The position numbers and the translations under genes are program-made. From positions 1,674,001 through 1,738,000 of the forward strand of contig NW_026944387.1 in the NCBI RefSeq assembly GCF_033439725.1: 64,000 nucleotides of DNA, in the 5' to 3' direction. The stretch's first letter is position 1. Every line of letters starts with the position of its first letter. The notes under the pieces are model-generated. The model saw nothing but the letters and a program-made list of their open reading frames with translations, did not search any database and was not told the origin of the DNA. The DNA is from Neurospora tetraspora. Taxonomy: Eukaryota; Ascomycota; Sordariomycetes; Sordariales; Sordariaceae. This document shows, piece by piece, positions 45,722-56,538 of the stretch.

Positions 45722-46431
45722 CTACAACACTCGCTTTGCGATCGGCTTCCAGTCCTTGATATCTTTATCAGTCGGGATCAACCAGACAACACCGCCATTC
45801 CAGCCATTCCCTTCGACATCACGTTCCGGCTCAGTCAGCTTGACACCGCCCTCCTCCACGACCTTGGCGATCTCCTTCAACCCATCGTCGCTGATCGGAA
45901 CATCCCCACTGCAGCCCTACGTTTAGCCCAACACAGCCAACAGGGAGCAGAGAGGGAGAAAACAGGGCTGACAACTTACTACATCAAACTAACATGCGGC
46001 CCAAACTCCTTCCTCCACCACTCCAACCACTCTTGCGTCTTCGCACCCTTCGCATCTTCCTCCCCATTCACTCCTCTCGACCTCGCCAGCCCGGCAATCT
46101 TCTTGATCCCCTCATCCAGCTTAACCTTTGCGTAGCACCTCCGATAGTATGTGTCCTGAGAGTTGATGCCCTCAAACCGCACCTTTACCTCGTCAGCGGA
46201 TGGCCAGGGGATCGAATCGAGCCAGCGCTGGGGATCGTCGCCGTAGAGATCGGGGGAGATGCCGGAGCTGAGGGTCATGTGGGGAGCAAAGAACTCAGGA
46301 GTCAAGCGTGCGTCGGCAGCGCCAGCCTCGGAGGGAAAGTCGGAGGGGAGGCGTTGGGAGATGAGGAAGGAGAGGATGGGGTAGAGGGGGTGGGAGGGAG
46401 GAGGGGTTAGCCAGAGGGAAGAGCCGGGCAT
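45722..46431 (-). CDS. CPD1: 2',3'-cyclic-nucleotide 3'-phosphodiesterase (CPD1-like, 2H family)
   Basis: The predicted protein has 212 aa from exons complement(45980-46431, 45722-45908). The 71-base intron (GTAAGT...GCAG) interrupts a tyrosine codon in HVSLM|Y. The two H-x-T/S catalytic motifs of 2H phosphoesterases are present: APHMTL (His51, Thr53) and GPHVSLMY (His146, Ser148). Spacing and length are close to yeast Cpd1. The start MPGSSLWLTPP and the end VVWLIPTDKDIKDWKPIAKR also fit the family. The enzyme opens ADP-ribose 1'',2''-cyclic phosphate, a by-product of tRNA splicing, to the 1''-phosphate. The gene overlaps nothing and its 3' end faces that of the neighbouring single-exon gene at a distance of about 220 bases. 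Confidence 0.85.
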
Positions 46432-47528
46432 TTTGGGAGAGAAATATGACAGTGTTGCAATGGGATCGCTGGTTTTCGTTGTTTTTGAGTATTTTGGTGA
46501 CTATGGTGAATCCTCGGTATCTTGCGTTCAGAACGTGAAGACGGGTGGTGAAGATTTGGATGATGATGTTCTGGAGAATGAGGAAACCCGTTGTTCGGAA
46601 GTGATGACGCTTGGACATCCACTGATCTTGGCGAAAGTGGGGAATTTTTGTGTTGTACCGCAAGCAAACCCTAACCCATGAACTCACAAGGATCATTTGT
46701 TTACGTTGTGATCTTACCCCTGACACACCCCTTCGCAAACATGGGTCATCGCTCCAGACACACGTGGAAACAAGGTAGGGTGTGGCAGAGTCATCAAGGT
46801 CCATCGAGGAAACATTGGATTCAATCTCACAACGCGAGAGAACAAGTGATCCATCCTTTGAACCTCCGTCATTCTTTGACCTGGACCCGAGGCTGGCGTG
46901 GACAATGAGGATCTCCTTCGATTCTAAGACGCAAGTACTAAAACCAGCCCGTCAAAGAAATTGGACATACGAGCTAACATGATCTTTTACGGCAGGCTTC
47001 CAGAAACTATCGGACACAAAGAAGCTTTTGCAAACCCGCATTCTTCTCCATCTTTGTGAAGGGCGGCAACGATAAGCCAACAGCCCTACTGTTCAGTCGG
47101 TTAGCTGTAACAATGGCTTTCTAGAAGCATTGGCTTTTACTCATATAGGTGACTGTATCCCACCTCAATATCCACCGCGTGAGTTTGATCTGTTCAGAGT
47201 TTATCCAGCGCAGTCATTGATCACGGAAGTCATGTTGAACCTGATGTGGTCCGGAGATGAATCATCGGATCACCCTTCTTGGGTTGATTCATCAGAGATC
47301 TCGGACAAGGTATTGCACAATCCGAGCAAGATACATATGAAAATAATCTCCGCCCGACATGGGACCCAGGCGGGGCATAGAAGTTTTCCTCGTCTCATTA
47401 GAGTCGCACTCCGAACCAAAGGCTCATTCCTTCTATCTGCTTCAACCTCAAACCCCGGATCTCCGAACAGCAGCACACGATTAGCTATTCCTTCGTCTTC
47501 ACCAAGTCCAGCACTCTTAACCCGAGAT
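46432..47528. other. Intergenic region
   Basis: This is upstream of both the CPD1-like gene (leftward) and an unknown rightward frame. The latter frame is open from about 47130 but is not protein-like before 47529. Nothing else is recognised. Confidence 0.4.
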
Positions 47529-48236
47529 ATGGCAGAATCTTCATCAGAGACATTACGTCCTAAAATCCCATGCACCTGCTTCCGCGCCTCCAAGTGTTCC
47601 CTCCGCTGCTACGCCCGTCTTCCCACCCTTTCGAATCCCCCTTCCTCTCGCATCTCCTACTCTGACAGGTGCCGCCTCAAACAGCACATCCGCATAACTT
47701 TTGACAATCTACACGGTTTCTTTCTATCCACTATTACTCCTACTTCCTATTTTCGAAATTCAGGACCTCCTTCTCTTTCCATCCCATCGACTTCCTCCAC
47801 AGCCACAACTTCCGCAGACATCACTAACCCACCCGCCACCCAAGATTTGCCCAGCGCCTCCTCGGCTATCACCGACCAAACCCTCCAAACCCTCCATTCC
47901 ATCCTCTCCCGCGCACACTCCCGAAAGCAAACCCTAAACTCCCTCACCTCCTCGGAGGACACCTCCACGGAGGACACCTCCACGAACACCTCCACCAACA
48001 AACCAAAAATACCCCTAAGCACCTTCACAGCCCTCTACACCTCACTAATAACCGATCACGAACTCTTCCTAACGGATCTGGCCCCGTACTACAGGGAGGA
48101 GTGGGCGGAGGGAGAAGTGAAGAAGTTGATGGCGGAGTTTGTGGGGGAGGTGACGAGCGGTGAGAAGAAATTGCGGGCGTTGATAGGGAGGATAATCACG
48201 ACGGATGTGGAAGAGGGAGAAGGGAAAGGGGGATAG
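47529..48236 (+). CDS. Hypothetical protein with Cys/Arg-rich N-terminus
   Basis: A frame of 235 codons opens at an ATG (MAESSSETLRPKIPCTCFRA). The N-terminal 60 residues hold several cysteines and arginines (CTCFRASKCSLRCYARL, DRCRLKQHI). A Ser/Thr/Pro-rich middle with an SSEDTSTEDTSTNTSTNK run follows. The C-terminal 80 residues are helical and acidic (FTALYTSLITDHELFLTDLA, REEWAEGEVKKLMAEFVGEV). No family is recognised. The frame extends upstream with other ATGs (47232), so the start is uncertain. It could also carry an intron I did not see. Confidence 0.45.
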   Translation: MAESSSETLRPKIPCTCFRASKCSLRCYARLPTLSNPPSSRISYSDRCRLKQHIRITFDNLHGFFLSTITPTSYFRNSGPPSLSIPSTSSTATTSADITNPPATQDLPSASSAITDQTLQTLHSILSRAHSRKQTLNSLTSSEDTSTEDTSTNTSTNKPKIPLSTFTALYTSLITDHELFLTDLAPYYREEWAEGEVKKLMAEFVGEVTSGEKKLRALIGRIITTDVEEGEGKGG

Positions 48237-49329
48237 TTAGGTGAATGGGGGATGGGTTAAAGGGTGGGTGGGGGTGGGTGTGAAAAAGTTGGAGGGGAAG
48301 GATGATAAGACATGGACAAGGGAACATAAATGCCCTCGAGGTTAACTCGCGTTTGGGTGCCTAGAGGTAGGTACCCGGTCTACGCTACCTATTGACGGAG
48401 AATAAAATGGGGAGGTGGAGGGGGTTACTAGAGGTACCCTACCTACGTATGAAGGGGTACGGTGTGGGGTTAATACGGAGGAGGGTTAGAGAAGCACGTT
48501 CTTGGGTAGGGCGTGGCGAGTCAGTGCCCGTTGCCTTTTAATTATATTGGAAGCGGAGAGACTTTGCTAGTCCACGGGATTAGAGAATCGTAGATGAAGA
48601 GAAGGGGTGAGGATGATGACGCTTGCTCTGGAAAGCACATGCCAGGCAGGGCGGAGGCTACTGTGGTATACGACGAAGACGGGGTCTACGGCATCATCAT
48701 ACGTCTGTGACAAACGGTAGTGGTTCAGCAATGTCACATTGATCAAGGTGTTCAAGAAATAGCAAGCATTGTAGAGAGAACTGAATTGAAATATGAATAA
48801 ACTCCAGCCCCTGGTAACCGTATCCCAACTCCAAACCATGCGCTCCATTCCAATTCTGTCTGAGACCAGTCCAACCGCCGTATCCATACCCGTCCTTTGA
48901 ATCCATATTTACCTAAGAACCATCAATCTTGCCAACGCCAACCCGTTATCCCGACCGAGTCTTGCGACCAAGGCCGTCTGTGATGAAATAAGAAGCAAGG
49001 AAAAACGAAAGACATATGAAAGTGTTTTCCAGATTTGGAGCCGAGAAAAACAAAAGAAATGTCCATACACCCAATGGGGGAAAAGCAGTTTTAGTTTATC
49101 TGTGTCAGGCGTGTTGGATGGCTTGAACACGGATGTCTGGTGTTACGTAGGCGAACGGCTTTTTGGGGTGAGGTTAGCAAAATGTTTGGGTGAGGTGGAG
49201 GGTCAATGAAGGTGTCGGTTTGAGGCTTCTTTGAGGCGCCAAACGTTGTGGCGACAGTCCAGAAATTGGGCAACGACCAGACCCCGTTGGAGGCGACATC
49301 GATGGCTCATGACATCAAAGCCAAAGTTA
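48237..49329. other. Intergenic, nothing recognised
   Basis: Short frames only. GGTACC/TAGGTACC-like words recur near 48360-48450, but no larger repeat structure is evident. Confidence 0.45.
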
Positions 49330-49695
49330 CCTCCTAGGTACGCTTGACCCATTCGCTATATGCGTATTTGGAGCGCTGGTACTTCGTCCGCGTCTGGCGT
49401 TTCCCTCCATTCTCGGCTTTGACTTCGTCGAGTTCGGATCTCCCTCAACGGTAAATAATTGTACATAATTATTTCCTCCCCTTTCCCATCTATATATCTC
49501 CCTTCCGTTGCTACTCGCAAGTTGCAACGGCGCGCCTGTCCCAACTTCGGTGGCGGCTGTTGCCCGTACGCAGATGGTTGCTGGCTATATCCGTAGGAAC
49601 CGGAATGAGACGCCGAGTGATAGCCGCCACGATCTGATCCACCACGGCCTCGTCCACTATAACCGCCGCGCTGGGGAGCAGCCGGCTGTGGCTGT

Positions 49696-49696
<1 letters not shown>

Positions 49697-49736
<40 letters not shown>

Positions 49737-49737
49737 A
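49697..49737 (-). repeat. CAG/CTG microsatellite (poly-Gln in sense)
   Basis: Thirteen or so CTG units on the plus strand read as a poly-glutamine run on the minus strand, followed by Pro-Gln repeats and a Gly/Arg-rich stretch. Confidence 0.9.
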
Positions 49738-50105
49738 TAGGGGGACTGACCATAAGTGGCATCCGCTCGATGCACATCTGTAACTGGAGGTCTTGGATGC
49801 TGGTATTATACGCCCGGGTTGGGAAGGAGCCAACCACGAAAACCAAAAGGAGGTGTTCCTTAGGAAGGAACGAACACTAGCGAGATGCTGCAGAGTGCTA
49901 GGTGTTTTATCCTCGTTTCTGGGGGCTCTCTTGTTTTGTTCCTCTTCTCCGGGTGGAAGAAGGCATTCCTCTCCGCCGCACCATTCAAAATGTCGCCCTT
50001 GTGGGGACCGTTGTTGGGACGCCTTGTCCTTCTCCTCGATCGGCAGGCCTATTGTGATGTTTCCAGCCGTGCTGCCAGCAGCTCGTCTTGCTCCAGCAAA
50101 GAAAA

Positions 50106-50201
50106 GTACCAAACAAACGCCTTCTTTTGGTCAGAGCCGGACGCCATGGGGGGGCACACGACGACGACGACGACAACGACGAGCGAGGCAGGTCCGGCTA
50201 G
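50106..50201. repeat. Direct repeat, copy 1 (of 2)
   Basis: About 90 bases closely match 50516-50600, in the same orientation. The match includes the word CCTTCTTTTGGTCAGAGCCGG and a CGACGA expansion that is longer here. On the minus strand it carries the start MASGSDQKKAFVWY. Confidence 0.85.
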
Positions 50202-50515
50202 ATCTCCTTTCCCTTACCCTTCCAGTCAATCTTCTGCTGACCGCCAAAAGGGTTCGCAGAAGAAGAAGCCTCAGCCTCAGCCTCAGCCAAGTTCACCTCC
50301 CTAGCACTAGCCTGCACTCCAAATTCCGCTTCAAACCCCGGAGGCACCGAGACCACCCATCCTTCTGATCTGGTGCTCCGAATCATACGGAACGACCTTG
50401 CGAAGGGGCGGGATGTTGTCCTGCTCGTTGATCGGAATGCGAGGAGGCAGATCACCGACATAGACGTACACGGGCTTGCTCTCACCCGGCACCTTGACGG
50501 GAGAGTAGTCGTAAG

Positions 50516-50600
50516 GTACCAAACAACCGCCTTCTTTTGGTCAGAGCCGGATGCCATGAGGGGGGCACACGACGACGACGAGGGAGGGAGGTCTAGCTAG
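50516..50600. repeat. Direct repeat, copy 2 (of 2)
   Basis: This is the partner of the copy 410 bases to the left, with a handful of differences and a shorter CGACGA run. On the minus strand it carries the start MASGSDQKKAVVWY. Confidence 0.85.
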
Positions 50601-51095
50601 GGCTCAAATAAGCCACAGGACGAGTCGGAAGAGGACGATAACCCGTTTGTAGTTGGAAGAGCCGGAAGTGCCCAGCGCTGCTGGTGAAGGTGTAGCTGCC
50701 TCCTCCGCTGCTGGTGATGATATCCTCGGTGTCACTAGGTACCTGGAAACGTTGATGGCGGACAGGTCCAGATTCAGGAAAGGGTGATGGAGTGTCTGCC
50801 GGCATGAGGCGGCCGTAGTTGTAAGCCATTGTAATTGTGGTAGCTTCCTTCCACATCAATAAGGATCTCTCGGATCCAAATGCTCCCCATGAACATAGGC
50901 TGCATGGGCGGCTCAAAATAAATGATCTGATTCCAGCCAAGGGCGAGATCGTCGACCTTGACATCAGTGACCTGCATCCAGTTATCCCAGTCGATACCGC
51001 CACTGCCGAGGTTGATCTTGCCGAGCACAGAGAGGGATCGAGCAATCGACCGGGTCAAGCTCCAACTTCTAGAGGTGGACTCTGGCTTTGGAACC

Positions 51096-52471
51096 CTAGC
51101 GAGTTGACCCCCCCTTTCTGACCTTGAGCCATGTCCACCTATTGAAAAATAAATTCCACCTGCTTCGCCATCCCTTTTTCTTCTCGTCGCCGGGCTCTGG
51201 CTGGTCTTGCTTGAAAAGCGCAGGAGGGAATAGTCGCTCGAGCGACTCTCGTGAAATGGGTATGCTCATGATGCTTGACTGGGACGTGTTATTCTGCCTT
51301 AGGAACGACAGTGAATCTTGAGGCTGTGCCTCGTTAACCGCTATGACTTTGGAGTAAGTAAGAGGGTTTGGGATTCTTGTTTTTCTGTGGTGATTCACGA
51401 ATGGGTCCCTCCTATGCTCCTCCAATCCGACGAAGCCCGCATTTATGTTGGGCAAGGACTGGCCAGCACTAAGGCTGGAGGAGGACTGAGTAAGACTGCG
51501 CTGTCTCTTGGGGGGAGTCCAGGCGTCGTAACTGCTGCGGTATCTGCCAGAGTAGTCGCAGTATCGTGCACTCGTTTTGTGGGGTGTGAGGTAGTCGTTG
51601 CTTTCGATCCAGCCGATTGCCGACAAGTATTTCGTGTTGGACTCATGCGAACTAACGCTGTGGAAAGAAATGTCGTCTGGGATTACTCCAAGGTATCGGA
51701 GAGGTCTTGTGGGGTTGATGAGGGGGATGTCGTCTAGTGACATGGAGTAGGATATGAGATCGTGGATTTCAATCATGGTCGCGTCGTGAACCGTAGCGTC
51801 CATGTCTTCCCACTGGCTGCTATTGTCTACCTCAAGAGCATTGGTGTCGGGGAGGAGTGATGTCTTGTCGTTGGCTATGGTAGATGCTAGAAAAATGAGA
51901 AATGTGTGAGTGTCCAGTACTTTCAAGAACAGATTCAACCAACATCTGTCAGAGATGGGTAAGACTTACGCATTTGCTCGATGCTTGCCGTTTGTGGTTG
52001 TTCTTCTGTAGGTGGGGTTATCACCTTGACCTCACGTCTGGCTTGAATGCCCTGACTGGCCGGGCGGGATGGAGAGCGGCTCTGGCGAACATCGTCGAGA
52101 TATGAAATGGGAGGTATGCTCGAAGCGTTACTTCCGCGTGATGCGGGACGCGACGGTTCGTCGAGGACATCGCACCAAGTAGCGCCCTCTTGCTCTTCAG
52201 GCTGCCCCTCGGTTATGTTGACTTCTTCGGCGAGTCTGTGCCTGGGGAAAGGAGAAGGGCTTCGATACCGAGGCGAGCCACTAATCTGACTTGTAGGCCT
52301 GCTTCCTGAAGGGGACGGGAAAAGTACTCTGGTGAGCCTGTGAAACTGACTCGCAAACCTGACCTTTCGGCGCTTCACCGATGAGCGCTGCTTCTGGCGA
52401 GTCTCATACATCGCGATTGTTTTTCCTTGGTGATCGCTAAAGTACCAACTGGGAGGTATGAAAGCAGCCAT
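51096..52471 (-). CDS. Ser/Arg-rich protein of unknown function
   Basis: The predicted protein has 430 aa from exons complement(51970-52471, 51096-51886). The 83-base intron (GTAAGT...CTAG) joins TASIEQM to PSTIANDK. The N-terminus has a basic cluster (RQKQRSSVKRRKVRFASQF) that could be a nuclear signal, then Ser/Arg/Pro-rich stretches (RSPSPFPRHR, SRPASRGSN, SRSPSRPASQ). The second exon adds an acidic part (DNSSQWEDMDATVHDATMIE) and a basic, aromatic end (KKKGWRSRWNLFFNRWTWLK). No domain is recognised. Splice sites are strong and the frame is clean over both exons, which supports a real gene. The start is the first ATG of the open frame. Confidence 0.65.
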
Positions 52472-54383
52472 TATAGAAAAGAGGGGTGTAAAGTAAGCGA
52501 AAGTCTCACGAGGTTAGGCGAATGGAGATGTTTTATCGACTTGAAGAACTGACTCGTTGATCTGCAACTTGCAAAGAGAGAGAAGAGCGAAGCGGGAATG
52601 GGAATGGGTGGGAAGATGTAGTGACTTGACCGATGGAATAAAAAAATTGATGCCTTGTGAGAAGTGAGAAACAACTGATTGTAACATGAAATGTAAGGCA
52701 TAGGAGTAAAATAAAAAACGACCAATGTCCGATGCGGGCAGGCCGGAGGTCGACGGCGTGCCTGCGTATACCTTCGACTTCAGATGTCCGAATCAGGCTA
52801 CAGTCTAGAGGCAGCTGCACATGTAGCCGCCTGTAAGTTTATATCCGGACGAGGAACATGTTTAGGATATGAGCCTCTGCATCTTGGGCACTGGCATAAG
52901 TTGCTTTTCATCCTGTGTCAGGAAAATATGGACAGTTTGCTGAGCAACGTCTGAAACGCGTTCATCCGGCCGGCTGCCCCGGGGGCGCACTGCTCGACGT
53001 CAAAGTTGATATCCAAGTAAACATGTAGACGCACGTCGGTGATAAATCCGTGGATTTGGAGTTGGCTGAATGCAGGTCGTCTGCGGATTTCAGAGCCTCA
53101 GTCTGCAACAAGCACCAGTTCTCAACGTTCCGGAGTACCCAGGGTGCATACAGCGCTGCACGTCTCGGAATTTATTTTTTCGGCCTGCACCGACGCAATG
53201 CATCACTCCTTGTAGAAGTAGCAGGTAGCCACGTGAGTCGTGCCTTCCACTTCACATCCTAAGGCCAGTGCTGAAATGCTGATAAGAGGGGTCTAGAATG
53301 GAAGTTGCAGCCTGCAGAAGCTTTCACTTTGCACACAGAAATGGATTCATCCGATACCTTACCATACCTGTTCATTCTTGTTAGATACCTAGTCGTACGT
53401 CACTCCGCAGCCTCCAACTGTTTATGTGAACGTTGTGCCCGTGTGTACTTACTTCCAGGTTCCATTTCTTCCTGCCCAAGTTCGCTTTTGGTTTCGGCTT
53501 CTATATCCATTGTTTTCGATCTTTGGCTGAAACTTTGAGGGCTTTCATAATGAAGACCCTGGCCTGGGATTTGATATACCTGATATACTGGAGGGTGGGT
53601 AATGGTATTATCCACAGCTAGGTGAATCCGTATCGTGTTGTTATAATCTTGCAGTACCATGTACTTACCAAACTGTCGGATCTTTGAGGTCCGAACCAGC
53701 CCCCTTGGCCTTGGGTCGACGGTCAGGCCCATCGTCCGTAGCAAGGTGGGACATGGGAACAGACCTTACTGTGCTCGCTCTTCATTATTGCGACTTGAAG
53801 AGAAATCAAAGCTTGAATGTCAATGTTCCAGTTTATCAACCATGGAACTTGTCCAAGTCTGTTACCCTACCAGGTACACAGTCAATTTGAAGATCAGCCC
53901 AGCTCCATGTTTATGCAAGGCACTTGCATGTATCGCAGATGATTCGCACAGTTTCATGTTGTAGATCGTGGGTGAAGAAGTGCATTGGGACAAGGTGCCC
54001 GTGTTTACAAGTTCTCAAATTGCCAAGGTTGGAAGAACTTGAACTCGATAGACGCCAGATGTCAAACGACTGAAGTGAATAAATGTGGTACGTCTGAACG
54101 ATACAAGACTTGGCAAGGTACCCCAAACCATCAACCTCCATGTTTAGGAAGGGTCCAGGATGATAACTGATGGCGCCTTCCCGTCAAGAGCGGAATTGGA
54201 GTTGGTTCAACGGCCCGCCGCGGGGGTGGAAACCGCTATGCCGGCCAATGTGGGGTAAGATGCGGAAGAGCTCGGCTTGCGTCGGACTTGACCCCACGGA
54301 GTTCACTTTCACTTATACTTCACCATGTTCACCATCTGGATACTCGAATTTAACACTTTTGCTGCACCAAAAACATCACGACA
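52472..54383. other. Divergent intergenic region, nothing recognised
   Basis: These 1.9 kb lie between the starts of a leftward unknown gene and the rightward fumarylacetoacetase gene. The frames present are short and AT-ish, with no consistent coding signal. Confidence 0.45.
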
Positions 54384-55741
54384 ATGGCGCGTTCGTGGCT
54401 TGATATCGACCCCTCCAGCGACTTTTCGCTGGCCAACATCCCCTTTGGCATCATCAGCACTCCCGACGACCCTTCTCCCCATGTCGGCATAGCCATTGGC
54501 ACCTACGTCCTTGACCTCAAAGTGCTGGCTGATGGGATTGGCGGATGGAACCTATTGCCATATGGTGGGCATGAATCTAACCCAAAAGTCTTTGCACAGC
54601 CTACCCTCAATGCCTTCGCGCAGCTTGGGAGAGCCGTCCATCGTCATGTCCGAGAAAGGATCCAGGATCTTCTATCAGAAAACACAACTCACCCGGATCT
54701 CCTAAAGAACAATGCCGAGCTCCGAGAAAAGGCACTCGTGCCTCAGCAAAGGGTCCAAATGCACCTTCCGATGGCCATAGGCGATTATACCGACTTTTAC
54801 GCCGGTTATCACCATGCCTACGCCGTAGGTGTCATGTTCCGCGGTCCGCAAAACGCTCTGCAACCAAACTACACTCACTTGCCTGTTGGATACCATGGAA
54901 GAGCCTCCAGCATCGTCGTGTCAGGCACACCAGTGCGTCGCCCCGTCGGCCAGATCCTACTGGACCCCAAAGCAGATCCCAAGCAGCCAACCGTGGCACC
55001 CAGTCGAAGGCTAGACATTGAACTTGAGCTGGGCTGCTTCATCACCAAGTCAAACCCCCTGAGCCAGCCAGTCGGCATTGACGAGGCGGAAGAGCACGTG
55101 TTTGGTTACGTTCTCTTGAACGATTGGAGCGCGAGAGACATTCAAACGTGGGAGTACGTCCCGCTGGGCCCGTTCAATGGCAAGAACTTTGCCACGACCA
55201 TTAGCCCCTGGGTGGTGCTTGCGGATGCGCTGGAGCCGTTTAGGGCCAAGGGAATCGAGAACCCGACTCCGGTGCAGGGATATCTCAAGGAGAAGAGGGG
55301 GGAAACCGTCTATGATATCCAACTGGAGGTGGACCTGACAAGTAAGTCCATTCGCATCAGTTCTTCGAGTTGACATGGGTTGCTAATAGCCAATCCCCCT
55401 TTTCAGCTCCGGAAGGCAACACAACCACCGTCACCAAGACGAGCGGAAAGAACCTCATGTGGTCGTTCCCTCAAATGATTGCCCACCATACACTGGGAGG
55501 ATGTCCGCTGCGACCGGGCGACCTTTTGGGGTCGGGAACAATCAGTGGACCGGTACCGGAACAGAGTGGTAGTCTGCTTGAGTTGAGCGAGGGCGGCAAG
55601 CGGGAGATCCAGCTCAATGGCGGCAATGAAACTCGCACGTTCCTCAAGGATGGAGATACCGTCACCCTTCGTGGTTTTTGTGTAGGAAAAGAGGGCGAAA
55701 GAGTTGGGTTTGGCGAGTGTACCGGACGGGTGCAAGGCTAG
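54384..55741 (+). CDS. Fumarylacetoacetase (fumarylacetoacetate hydrolase)
   Basis: The predicted protein has 430 aa from exons 54384-55341 and 55407-55741, the normal family length. It has an SH3-like N-terminal domain (to about 120) and a beta-rich catalytic FAH domain. Metal-binding and catalytic residues are in place: DFYAGYHH (137-144) with the acid and the catalytic histidine, ELELG (213-217) with two glutamates, and NDWSARD (246-252). Other blocks are LPVGYHGRASSIVVSGTP, GPFNGKNFATTISPWVV and MWSFPQMIAHHTLGGCPLRP. It cleaves fumarylacetoacetate to fumarate and acetoacetate, the last step of phenylalanine and tyrosine breakdown, in the cytosol. In many filamentous fungi it is clustered with homogentisate dioxygenase and maleylacetoacetate isomerase. 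Neither lies within this window. Confidence 0.95.
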
Positions 55742-56538
55742 CTGTTGCAGAAAGGAGTTGACGTGGACGATCTGAAAATGCACATCCAGGCCCGGACATC
55801 TGGCGGTAGTCAATCGGAGCCAGACTGTGTTAGATACCCCTACCCGTGCCTCAGGGGGTCACGGTGCGAGTCTGACGAGTCCCGAAAAAGTGGGGGCGAG
55901 GCACGGGTAGCTCTTCTTCATTATCGGGAACTGGGAAGACCAAATGCCAAATTAGTAATGCCCATCAAATGTTTCATATGGTCCAGAATGGTCAAGATTT
56001 GTTCTTGTCTCATTACCGGTGGAACCTTGTTTCTCGAACTGATTGGTGCTTAGCCCGTCGGGGACATTAACAAAGAGGTACTCCGGGTCAGGCCGGGGAC
56101 CTCAAGACCTTAACAGGCTGTAGCGGAGACATTGGGAGGATCATGTCTCCATCTGTTCCCCGCTAGTAAGAGACTTAATCACGTGAGAGCACATCCATTG
56201 CTTTAATTGTTAGGTAATCCTGTACCTCTAGCGGAAACCTTTCCCGCTTGCAGGTTAGAGTAAACTGAGACCTGCAACATTTCATTTACAGCACTGGCCG
56301 CCAAATCGCATTGTCTCGCTTGACTCACGCAATTATTACCAGGGTGGCGGGCGGGCGAACCGCAAAATCGAGACCTAAATACCAACTGCCCTGACAGCCC
56401 GATAATAAGGGGAGGGGCTAAAGTGGAAGCACCCGTTCGTGCCGCAACTGGAGCTGCCTGGAACCGGGAACCGAGAAGCTAGAGGCGTCGGCAATGAAGA
56501 CAGGTGGAATTTGACGAAAGCCCATCCACTGACCGAAA
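55742..56538. other. Intergenic, regulator promoter side
   Basis: This is the 3' end of the fumarylacetoacetase gene and the upstream region of the Zn2Cys6 regulator. No gene is recognised. Confidence 0.45.

Larger units (their letters stand above)
49330..51090 (-). pseudogene. Scrambled, partly duplicated coding patch
   Basis: Minus-strand coding-like pieces lie in different frames without a consistent gene. From right to left they are a KINLGSGGIDWDNWMQVTDV piece (to 50774), a MAYNYGRLMPADTPSPFPES piece (50593-50829), a piece starting MASGSDQKKAVVWY that ends in PFGGQQKIDWKGKGKEI (50198-50557), a second copy of the same start (MASGSDQKKAFVWY, near 50148) followed by a GNITIGLPIEEKDKASQQ piece, and a Gln-repeat/RGG-like piece (49356-49800). 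The shared start occurs in two direct copies. I read this as a duplicated and decaying locus, but a fast-evolving multi-intron gene is possible. No family is recognised. Confidence 0.4.
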
